Position numbers and translations under genes: made by a program. A stretch of 31,836 nt of DNA, taken from assembly GCF_002432125.1 (NCBI RefSeq), contig NZ_DJFS01000053.1:1-31836 (forward strand), read 5' to 3'. The notes under the pieces are model-generated. The model searched no databases. It was given only the letters and a program-made list of their open reading frames with translations, and had not been told where the DNA came from. Shown piece after piece: positions 1 through 5,510 of the stretch. The number at the start of each line of letters is the position of its first letter. Within the stretch, counting starts at the first letter, position 1. The stretch comes from Brevundimonas sp. UBA5866. Lineage in GTDB: Bacteria > Pseudomonadota > Alphaproteobacteria > Caulobacterales > Caulobacteraceae.

Positions 1-240
1 TAAGGCCTGCGGACCTGCGGTGACGGGAGTGGATGGAGCGGGGTCCGCCCCTCCGGCTGAGACTTGCCCCCACAAGGGGACCAACCCCCGCCGGAACGAA
101 CGGAGCCGATGGAGTTTGCGATAAAGCCTTAGTCTTGAACCGCACGGCGAGAGAACAAAGAACCTTCGACCAAACGGCCACCGAGGTGTGTTGGATGAAG
201 CCGCGCAATCGCGCGTGTATCCCGACACATTCTTAGTGGC

Positions 241-278
241 CCGCGGTCAAAAGGCTCCGCCTTTTCGACCCGACGCGG
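241..278. repeat. 38-bp palindromic hairpin repeat, copy 1
   Basis: A 38-bp segment identical to the one at 466-503. It can fold into a long hairpin: an inner stem AAAAGGC/GCCTTTT around a TCC loop, extended by GTC/GAC across a one-base bulge, and an outer CCGCG/CGCGG stem. Its size and form resemble REP-type elements. It could also serve as a processing site or terminator. Confidence 0.75.
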
Positions 279-465
279 GCTGGGCGGCCCAGCCGCCACC
301 CTCGCCTCTTGAAGGGCGTGGGCTGCATCAAGGTTGGGGCTAGAACTCCGGCAAGGGTTGAGGTGGAAACTCGGACCGTGCCAGCAGGACGCCGCAGGTG
401 TCCGCTGCCCGCCACCGGCACTGGGAGTAACCGCCAACAGCGGTGCCTGCCTCAGTTAAGTTTGG

Positions 466-503
466 CCGCGGTCAAAAGGCTCCGCCTTTTCGACCCGACG
501 CGG
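466..503. repeat. 38-bp palindromic hairpin repeat, copy 2
   Basis: Exact second copy of the 241-278 hairpin in the same orientation, 225 bp downstream. The DNA between the copies is not itself repeated, which suggests two insertions of a mobile palindrome, not a tandem duplication. Confidence 0.75.
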
Positions 504-669
504 CCGGATGCTGGTGAATAACCACCCACGCGGGGCGCGTGCCTTTGCCGAAACGGAACCTGAACCTTACGCCGGGCAAAGCCCGCGCGCCCCGCCTGCC
601 CTCCAACCACACGCCCCACGGGCGCTGTGGCTTTTGTCGTGCCTGTTTCTCGATGGCCCGCAACCGGAA

Positions 670-690
670 CCCTCCCCTGTTGGGGGAGGG
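670..690. repeat. Perfect G/C hairpin (CCCTCCCC / GGGGAGGG)
   Basis: Arms 670-677 and 683-690 are perfectly complementary around a TGTTG loop, and a further GGGTGGGGG tract follows. I recall intergenic C-rich/G-rich palindromes of this style from Caulobacterales genomes and regard this as a dispersed repeat; that is from memory and unchecked. It lies 44 bp upstream of the first small gene and could also affect its expression. Confidence 0.5.
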
Positions 691-733
691 CAGGGTGGGG
701 GTCGCACATCAGCCCTTTAAAACGGAACCGCCC

Positions 734-946
734 ATGACCCGCCCCAAGCCCAAAAAACCGCCAAAGGTCCTCGCCCCGCACGAAGACCCTACCCACCCCG
801 ACTACATCTCCCCCGCCGAGGAACGCCGCATGCGCCGCGAGCTCTTCCGCCGTGTCGAGCTCCTGTTCGAGGTCGCCGCCATCAAGGGCTACGGCCCGGT
901 CCCCCCGCGCACGGATCGCAAGGGCAGACCCCGCGCCAACGACTAG
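734..946 (+). CDS. Small conserved-looking hypothetical protein (70 aa)
   Basis: I do not recognise a named family. The 70-residue product has a Lys/Pro-rich start (MTRPKPKKPPK), then a charged helical middle with an Arg/Glu-rich stretch (AEERRMRRELFRRVELLFEV) and a basic tail ending KGRPRAND. It has no membrane segment or signal peptide, so it is probably cytoplasmic and perhaps binds nucleic acid or a protein partner. The frame is open upstream to 539, but that part reads through the hairpin at 670-690 and has no coding character. The ATG at 734 is therefore preferred; GGA lies 7 nt before it. Confidence 0.6.
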   Translation: MTRPKPKKPPKVLAPHEDPTHPDYISPAEERRMRRELFRRVELLFEVAAIKGYGPVPPRTDRKGRPRAND

Positions 947-1050
947 AGACTCAAATGCAACACTGTTTCGCCAAACTTGCGGCATAGCCGTATCAAAGCG
1001 TAACCATAGGGAACCGGCACTTCTTAACCGCAGTTAACCCCTCAGCTACA

Positions 1051-1068
1051 CCGCATTCTGAAATGCGG
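1051..1068. promoter_or_regulatory. Leader hairpin upstream of the 107-aa gene
   Basis: A perfect 7-bp stem CCGCATT (1051-1057) / AATGCGG (1062-1068) with loop CTGA lies 23 bp before the ATG at 1092. There is no T-run after it, so it is more likely a structured 5' leader than a terminator. Confidence 0.35.
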
Positions 1069-1091
1069 CCCCGTAGCGAAGGGAAACTGCC

Positions 1092-1415
1092 ATGTCTGAA
1101 CCGATTAAAGACCCCGACCGGGCCAATCTGCGCCTCGTTTCCTCGCCAGAGTCCGAGGTTTACGATCTCATGCGCAAGCCGGAATCGACAGCCGAGCGCG
1201 TCAAACGCCTTCAGGCCGAGGCCCGCGCCCTGGCTCTGGAACAGGTGGAAGCCCTTGAGCAGACCTTGATCAAGGCCGCAAATATGGCCCGCGAAATCGC
1301 CGAGGGCGGCGACGCCTACCCCGTCGGCGCGCGCGAGATTGCCAGCCGTCTGTCCGAGGACCTCCCGTCCAAGGCCGAGACGATCAAACACATCGTCCAC
1401 CGCGCCTCGACCTGA
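1092..1415 (+). CDS. Hypothetical cytoplasmic protein (107 aa)
   Basis: No named family recognised. The product is hydrophilic and probably mostly alpha-helical: residues ~35-75 (ESTAERVKRLQAEARALALE and onward) show heptad-like Leu/Ala spacing suggestive of a short coiled coil. It has no signal peptide, membrane segment or metal motif. The C-terminal part (VGAREIASRLSEDLPSKAET) resembles tails of small alphaproteobacterial proteins with no assigned role. The ATG at 1092 is preceded by GAAGGGAAACTGCC, a reasonable ribosome-binding site, which supports this start. It stands alone and is convergent with the GNAT gene 15 bp downstream. Confidence 0.65.
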   Translation: MSEPIKDPDRANLRLVSSPESEVYDLMRKPESTAERVKRLQAEARALALEQVEALEQTLIKAANMAREIAEGGDAYPVGAREIASRLSEDLPSKAETIKHIVHRAST

Positions 1416-1430
1416 GGCGCGTCCCGACGC

Positions 1431-1718
1431 TCAGTATTCCACGACGTCGCGGTACTGCGGGTGCCGCGACAGCCACGCCCGCGCATAGCCGCAGTGCGGC
1501 GACAGCTTCAGCCCTTCATGCCGCGCATGTTCGGACAGAGCCTGCATGAACTGCCCCGCCGCCCCGGTGCCCCTCAGCGCCGGATCGGCCTCGACGTGCA
1601 GCAGGATCCGCGTCCTGCCCCTCACGGCATAATCGGCAAAAACAACGCGTAGCTCGCCATCGGCATCGACGAAGCCCTGCTCGTATCTCTGGTTATCGGC
1701 GACGTCGCGCAAATCCAT
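1431..1718 (-). CDS. Minimal GNAT acetyltransferase-like protein (COG2388 / YjdJ type)
   Basis: A 95-residue minimal GNAT fold of the COG2388 group, which keeps the acetyl-CoA-binding core and little else. The diagnostic piece is LRGTGAAGQFMQALSEHAR, the beta4-alpha3 phosphate-binding loop and helix, followed by GLKLSPHCGYARAWLSRHPQ. The Pro-His-Cys-x-Tyr/Ala segment and the W-x-x-x-HP ending are typical of this group. The substrate is unknown for most members. The ATG at 1718 has GAGG 5 nt upstream, which supports the start. It is not obviously in an operon: 62 bp separate it from the co-oriented membrane-protein gene. Confidence 0.85.
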   Translation of the reverse strand: MDLRDVADNQRYEQGFVDADGELRVVFADYAVRGRTRILLHVEADPALRGTGAAGQFMQALSEHARHEGLKLSPHCGYARAWLSRHPQYRDVVEY

Positions 1719-1780
1719 CGGTACCTCGGCACTCAGTTACGGAAACCTTAAGTCCCCGAGGACGAACACCGTTCCGAATT

Positions 1781-2152
1781 TTAAAGCCAGCTCTGTGGAT
1801 TATCGATCAAACGCCCGTGCTGCAGCGCCCTCAGCCCCCGCATGCCCCGCACCAGCGTCCAAATCAGACCGATAAACAGCACAAAGACACCGACGTTAAC
1901 GATGACCAGCATGGCCCCGACCACGATGGTCACCAGCGCAGCCAGCAGCGTCCGCTTCTGAAACTCGCGGTGATTGCGCGCCATATCGTCTTTCGCCGGC
2001 TCGCCCCACAGCACCGCAGCAAGACCGATCACCGCCGCCACCCCGAAAGTCGGCACGGTCAGCAGGATCAGCGCATAGGTCGCGGACAGCCCGATACGGT
2101 CCACGATCGGCCCACGACGGCTAAACTCACTCATCTCGCGCCTGATCGACAT
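1781..2152 (-). CDS. Small integral membrane protein, COG3671-like
   Basis: A 123-residue protein with two hydrophobic regions. Residues ~22-48 form one segment (ALILLTVPTFGVAAVIGLAA), and ~70-103 form a long stretch that probably makes two helices. Between and after them sit family-like motifs: RNHREFQKRTLL just before the second segment and RGMRGLRALQHGRLIDNPQSW at the C-terminus. The H-x-x-F-Q-x-R-T element and the NPxSW end are what I associate with the uncharacterised COG3671 membrane family. Its function is unknown. The start at 2152 is chosen because GGGAG lies 6 nt before it; an internal ATG at 2134 has a poorer ribosome-binding site. Confidence 0.7.
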   Translation of the reverse strand: MSIRREMSEFSRRGPIVDRIGLSATYALILLTVPTFGVAAVIGLAAVLWGEPAKDDMARNHREFQKRTLLAALVTIVVGAMLVIVNVGVFVLFIGLIWTLVRGMRGLRALQHGRLIDNPQSWL

Positions 2153-2220
2153 GTAAAACTCCCGGACTGCTCAAAAGGACAGCCTGTACGCACAATGCCC
2201 GCCACCAGTCTTACAGGCAA

Positions 2221-2610
2221 TCACCGCGCGTAGGAAACCGCACAACCTGCCGCCGCCGCGCCCGGAATGGCGCCCGGCTTGTCCACCTTGACCCGCACCG
2301 CCAGCACACGCTCGTCAGCCATACAGCCCAGCGCGATCCGCTCGGCAAAAGTCTCGACCAGTTCGATATGTTCGCCATCGGCCAGCGAGCGCACAATGCG
2401 CGCGACGCCATCATAGTCCAGCGTATCGGTCAGCTCGCGCACGGGCGCAGCCCCGAGATCCAGCTCAACGTCCACGACCAGCGTCTGCAAACGACCCTTT
2501 TCATGATCGTACACGCCGATGCCAGCCTGAACTTCCAGTCCGCGCACATGCACCGTCATACCGAGGCGACGCGGCAGCGCCTCCGACAGCGGCAGAACCG
2601 AAACCGTCAT
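2221..2610 (-). CDS. Dihydroneopterin aldolase family protein (FolB paralogue 1)
   Basis: A FolB/FolX-type T-fold enzyme (129 aa). FolB cleaves 7,8-dihydroneopterin to 6-hydroxymethyl-dihydropterin for folate synthesis; FolX epimerises the triphosphate. The expected active-site residues are all present: Glu in GVYDHEKG, Tyr in LDYDGVARIV, the HIELVETFAERI pterin-binding helix and Lys in VKVDKPGA. The start is uncertain. The ATG at 2610 overlaps the upstream queD stop in an ATGA arrangement with GGAG 8 nt before it, so it is preferred to the ATG at 2616. It is the last gene of the pterin cluster, and a second intact paralogue lies 1.4 kb upstream. Whether this copy is FolB or FolX cannot be decided here. 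Confidence 0.88.
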   Translation of the reverse strand: MTVSVLPLSEALPRRLGMTVHVRGLEVQAGIGVYDHEKGRLQTLVVDVELDLGAAPVRELTDTLDYDGVARIVRSLADGEHIELVETFAERIALGCMADERVLAVRVKVDKPGAIPGAAAAGCAVSYAR

Positions 2611-3143
2611 GCCCATGTCTCCGGCGGCAGAATATCATTGATGCTGTTATCGGCACGGTCGCACCATCCGGCCACGGGCCACGCGCGCTCGGCCTCGGTC
2701 AGGCCGCGCGCCAGCACCGTATTGGTCGGCGTTTCCTCGATGGCCAGTTCGGCCAGACGGAACGGCAGGCCTTCGGCGGCGATGATGGCTTCTAGCTTGC
2801 GCCACAGGGCGATGACCAGGGCCTCGGTCGTCGGATCGCCATCCACCACCAGCACCTGTTTCAGGCGCTGCGGCTCATGCTCTTTGAAATAGGCCAGCAG
2901 CGGATCGGTGCTGTTCAACTGGAAGGCGTGATCCAGACTGCGATCCACAAAGCCATGCCAGCGGGTCTTCAGTCGCTCGAAGCTGGCGGCATAGTTGGCG
3001 TTGCCAAAGTCGATCTCGGCCAGCGGCTCCAGCGTCACCGACACGAACTCATTATGCCCGTGCGGCACGGCACACTTGGACGCCGCATCGGCAATCAGCC
3101 GGTGCGCCATCGAAAAGCGGCGGGTGAAACGGACAGCAGGCAT
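2607..3143 (-). CDS. 6-pyruvoyl-tetrahydropterin synthase / QueD family protein
   Basis: A T-fold pterin enzyme acting on dihydroneopterin triphosphate: QueD makes 6-carboxytetrahydropterin for queuosine, PTPS makes 6-pyruvoyl-tetrahydropterin. Zinc ligands are His14 (MAHRL) and the HGH pair at 28-30, and the catalytic Cys24 gives the CxxxHGH arrangement. LDHAFQLN and the pterin-anchoring Glu in EETPTNTV are also present. Because Cys24 is kept, it is not a Glu-type PTPS-III that would replace FolB. At 178 aa it is longer than QueD (~120 aa); the extra length lies in the middle and at the C-terminus. Its stop overlaps the start of folB paralogue 1, so the two are translationally coupled. No queuosine genes are nearby. 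Confidence 0.85.
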   Translation of the reverse strand: MPAVRFTRRFSMAHRLIADAASKCAVPHGHNEFVSVTLEPLAEIDFGNANYAASFERLKTRWHGFVDRSLDHAFQLNSTDPLLAYFKEHEPQRLKQVLVVDGDPTTEALVIALWRKLEAIIAAEGLPFRLAELAIEETPTNTVLARGLTEAERAWPVAGWCDRADNSINDILPPETWA

Positions 3144-3240
3144 TCAGGACTTCAATCAACGATAGGGGCAGCGGCCCATATAGGCGCTAACAGGGGATCG
3201 CGCATCAACACTGTACGAAAAGCGAAGTAAAGTCCGACTT

Positions 3241-4011
3241 TCAGCCTTTCAGCGCCGGATCAAAGGCCACATCCCGACCGCGCGGGCGCAGATGTTCGCC
3301 CCCATCGACGGTAATGACCTGCCCCGTGATGCCTTTGGTCGTCAGCAGGAACCGCACCGTGGCCAGCATATCGTCAAGGCTCGTCCCGCGGCCCAGCGGC
3401 GTATCGGACCACGCCTTTTCATATTCTTCCTCGGTCTGGTCACCGCTGCGCAGGATCAGACCCGGCGACACCGCATTTATCCGAATGTGCGGGGCCAGCC
3501 CCAGCGCCAGCGACGCCGTCAGCGCCCCCAGACCGGCCTTACCCGCCGTATAGGACAGGAAATCCGGATTGGCCGCGACCAGCTTGTGGTCCAGCACATT
3601 GACCACGACCCCCTCGCTGCCCGCCTTTTCCACGGCACGCGCAAAATCGCGGATCAGGAAGACCGGAGCCGTCAGATTGGCCGCCAGATGCGCGTTCCAG
3701 CGCTCCGGCTCCAAGCTGTCGAGCGTGTCGTACTCGAACAGGGATGCATTGTTGATCAGGGCATCGATACGCCCAAACCGCGACACCACAGCATCGACCA
3801 GAGCGCCACGGCTCAGCTCATCGGATAGGTCGGCGTAAAATGTCGAGGCTTTACCGCCCTTGGCCACGATCCCGGCGGCGATGCGCTCGGCGTCGTCGGC
3901 TCCGCTGCGGTGATGAAGCGCGACCGTCCACCCGTCGGCAGCCAAGCCCTGTGCCAGCATCCCCCCCACGCGGCGGGCCGCCCCGGTGATCAGGAGGACC
4001 TTGCCAGTCAT
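3241..4011 (-). CDS. SDR-family pteridine reductase (PTR1/FolM-like)
   Basis: A 256-residue NADPH-dependent short-chain reductase that probably reduces dihydro- to tetrahydropterins (dihydromonapterin/dihydrofolate type substrates). The cofactor loop reads TGAARRVG (residues 9-16), the TGxxxRxG variant characteristic of PTR1/FolM in place of the usual SDR TGxxxGxG. LHHRSG supplies the 2'-phosphate-binding Arg, and NNAS follows at 87-90. The catalytic set is Asp141, Tyr154 and Lys158; the Asp-x12-Tyr-x3-Lys spacing equals that of PTR1, where Asp replaces the SDR Ser. It overlaps the upstream folB paralogue by an ATGA. This context strongly supports a pterin substrate. Confidence 0.85.
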   Translation of the reverse strand: MTGKVLLITGAARRVGGMLAQGLAADGWTVALHHRSGADDAERIAAGIVAKGGKASTFYADLSDELSRGALVDAVVSRFGRIDALINNASLFEYDTLDSLEPERWNAHLAANLTAPVFLIRDFARAVEKAGSEGVVVNVLDHKLVAANPDFLSYTAGKAGLGALTASLALGLAPHIRINAVSPGLILRSGDQTEEEYEKAWSDTPLGRGTSLDDMLATVRFLLTTKGITGQVITVDGGEHLRPRGRDVAFDPALKG

Positions 4012-4412
4012 GACAGGGGCCTGCGGCGGAACAGTTCGACGCCCGCACCGGCCGCTTCGTTAAAGACCTGCGGCTTGGCGACCTGAACACGGCAGGCCTG
4101 TACCTGCGGCAGTTCAAAACAGGCCGAGACCACTTCTTCGGCCAGGGTTTCCAGAAGCTCGACATGGGGCCGTCCGGCCCAGCCGAGAATGCGGTTACGC
4201 ACATGGTCATAGTTGATGAAGCCACCGTCCGGCAAAGGCCAGTCGGCGAACATCTCGACATTGATCACAAGTCGCGTCGGGCGCTCTGGATGGCGCTCCC
4301 ACGGATGCAGTCCGACACTGAGGTCAACGACCACATCCCTGAGGAAAACCCGCACCTGATCCGGGGCGGTGCGCCAGTCGGCAACACCGGCCCCCGAGCC
4401 GATATCAGTCAA
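4008..4412 (-). CDS. Dihydroneopterin aldolase family protein (FolB paralogue 2)
   Basis: A second FolB/FolX-like T-fold protein (134 aa), clearly diverged from paralogue 1 but with the same catalytic residues: Glu in GLHPWERHPE, Tyr in INYDHVRNRI, the HVELLETLAEEV helix and Lys in VAKPQVFNEAAG. The only long start is a TTG at 4412, which overlaps the stop of the 26-codon micro-ORF by 8 bp. A GTG further in is possible but would leave little before the first strand. Its stop overlaps the ATG of the reductase gene. One of the two paralogues may be FolB and the other FolX; I cannot say which. Confidence 0.82.
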   Translation of the reverse strand: MTDIGSGAGVADWRTAPDQVRVFLRDVVVDLSVGLHPWERHPERPTRLVINVEMFADWPLPDGGFINYDHVRNRILGWAGRPHVELLETLAEEVVSACFELPQVQACRVQVAKPQVFNEAAGAGVELFRRRPLS

Positions 4413-4485
4413 TGCGGCCGAACTCGTAGAAGTTCACAGCGGCGATGACGGCGATGAAAGCAAAGATGGTGGCGATGGCGACCAT
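4405..4485 (-). CDS. Micro-ORF: 26-aa single-pass membrane peptide
   Basis: Translation gives MVAIATIFAFIAVIAAVNFY and then EFGRID. Residues 2-17 are wholly hydrophobic and are followed by a polar, acidic tail, so it should be a one-helix membrane peptide. A clear ribosome-binding site (GGGAGAA) lies 7 nt before the ATG. Its TGA lies inside the start region of folB paralogue 2 (8-bp overlap), which begins with a weak TTG, so ribosomes finishing the micro-ORF could re-initiate there. No family is recognised. It may be a functional small membrane protein, a translational coupling device, or both. Confidence 0.6.
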   Translation of the reverse strand: MVAIATIFAFIAVIAAVNFYEFGRID

Positions 4486-4566
4486 TGGAGTTCTCCCTGT
4501 TTCTCCCCCGAATAGAGGCACACCGACCACTGTTCAAGCCACCACTGTCAGGCCTATCGTCATTCC

Positions 4567-5040
4567 ATGACCACCTGGCGCACCCGCATCGAACCCTTTA
4601 CCCGTCCCCTTTTCTTCATCTGGTCACGCTTGAGCCGTGGCATGACTTTGGGCGTACGGGCGATTGCGACCGATGATGAAGGCCGTATCCTGCTGGTGAA
4701 ACACACCTATCTGAATGGCTGGTGGCTGCCCGGCGGGGGCGTGGACAGGAGCGAGACCACGCACGCTGCCGTGGTGCGCGAACTGCGTGAGGAGGCCGGA
4801 CTGATCGCCACGGGCTCTCCGCGTCTCCAGTCGATCCATTCGAACGAGCGCTTCTTCCCCGGCGACCATGTGGCGGTTTTCCATATAGACAGTTTCGACA
4901 CGGGCGACCGCACCAGCCACGGGGAAATCGCCGAGATCGGCTGGTTCGCACCGGATGATCTGCCTCCCGATACGACTAAAGCCACCCGTGCGCGTATCGC
5001 TGAGTTCATGGGATACGCCCCGCCTTCTCCTGACTGGTAA
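4567..5040 (+). CDS. Nudix hydrolase
   Basis: A 157-residue Nudix-fold protein that hydrolyses some nucleoside-diphosphate-linked compound; the substrate cannot be read from the sequence. The full Nudix box is present at residues 57-79: Gly57, Glu63, Arg71, Glu72, then REEAGL, matching Gx5Ex7REUxEExGU. It is preceded by LNGWWLPGGG, typical of the family. Residues 1-25 (with PLFFIWSRLSRG) form a slightly hydrophobic amphipathic N-terminus. It starts a co-oriented run with the YdcZ gene (7 bp gap) and uvrC (16 bp gap), so the three are probably transcribed together. Confidence 0.92.
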   Translation: MTTWRTRIEPFTRPLFFIWSRLSRGMTLGVRAIATDDEGRILLVKHTYLNGWWLPGGGVDRSETTHAAVVRELREEAGLIATGSPRLQSIHSNERFFPGDHVAVFHIDSFDTGDRTSHGEIAEIGWFAPDDLPPDTTKATRARIAEFMGYAPPSPDW

Positions 5041-5047
5041 GATCCAG

Positions 5048-5494
5048 ATGAACGGCACCTATATCGCAATGGCCCTTTTGCTCGTCGCCGGAGCACTCAC
5101 CGCGATTCAGGGGCCCAGCAACGCCCGCCTGTCACAAGGCATGGGCTCGGTCATCAACGGGGCCTTCTTCTCCTTCATCATCGGCACTATGGCGCTGGGG
5201 GTCATCGCCCTGATCCTGCAAGTCAAACCCGAGGGACAGGCGGTGCGCAGCATCCCGTGGTGGGGCTGGATCGGCGGCCTTTACGGGTGCCTGTTCGTGA
5301 CCAGCATCGCCTGGGGCATCCCAAAGCTGGGTGTCGCGACCACCATGACACTGGTTGTCGCCGGTCAGCTGATTCTGGGGGTCATCCTCGATCACTATGG
5401 CGCACTGGGCACCCCGACCCAGCCGGTCAGCCTGGCCCGTTTGGGCGGAATCGCGCTGATTGTGGGCGGGGCGCTTCTGGTCCGCCGCGGCTGA
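5048..5494 (+). CDS. YdcZ-family (DUF606, DMT superfamily) membrane transporter
   Basis: A 148-residue integral membrane protein with four to five predicted helices: residues ~4-22, 35-54, 71-92, 96-115 and 125-145. The start NGTYIAMALLLVAGALTAIQ followed by GPSNARLSQGMGS matches the DUF606/YdcZ family (PF04657), in which the N-terminal Q-x-x-x-N-A element is conserved. Half-size DMT proteins of this kind are thought to dimerise; substrates are mostly unknown. The ATG at 5048 is preferred over an in-frame ATG at 4955 because the upstream part lies inside the Nudix gene and lacks hydrophobic character. Confidence 0.85.
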   Translation: MNGTYIAMALLLVAGALTAIQGPSNARLSQGMGSVINGAFFSFIIGTMALGVIALILQVKPEGQAVRSIPWWGWIGGLYGCLFVTSIAWGIPKLGVATTMTLVVAGQLILGVILDHYGALGTPTQPVSLARLGGIALIVGGALLVRRG

Positions 5495-5510
5495 GCCTAT
5501 ATCAGAGGGG

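Larger units (their letters stand above)
1..733. other. Non-coding, strongly structured region without a convincing gene
   Basis: Open frames here are short and mutually contradictory, and none looks like a known protein. The stretch does hold several hairpins. A closing stem GGCCAC (176-181) / GTGGCC (236-241) encloses CGCGC-AATC-GCGCG (202-215) and GTGT/ACAC (215-218/225-228). The 38-bp hairpin repeat occurs twice and a G/C-rich hairpin lies at 670-690. I looked for RNase P RNA, tmRNA, SRP RNA, 6S RNA, TPP and cobalamin riboswitch signatures and could not match any of them. The left window edge may cut a longer RNA or gene. Confidence 0.4.

Noticed and set aside
46..100. TPP riboswitch suggested by GGCTGAGA
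   Set aside because: The second conserved segment (CTGATCTGG...GCGTAGGGA) is absent downstream, and no thiamine gene follows.
539..733. N-terminal extension of the 70-aa hypothetical protein from an ATG at 539
   Set aside because: The stretch includes the G/C hairpin at 670-690 and lacks coding character; the ATG at 734 has its own ribosome-binding site.
1024..1037. TTAACCGCAGTTAA as a CtrA-binding site
   Set aside because: The CtrA consensus needs TTAA-N7-TTAA; here the spacer is 6. It is kept as a curiosity only, since one base less puts the half-sites out of register.
3144..3240. preQ1 riboswitch upstream of the QueD-like gene
   Set aside because: No recognisable preQ1-I or preQ1-II core was found on the minus strand, and no queuosine genes are nearby.
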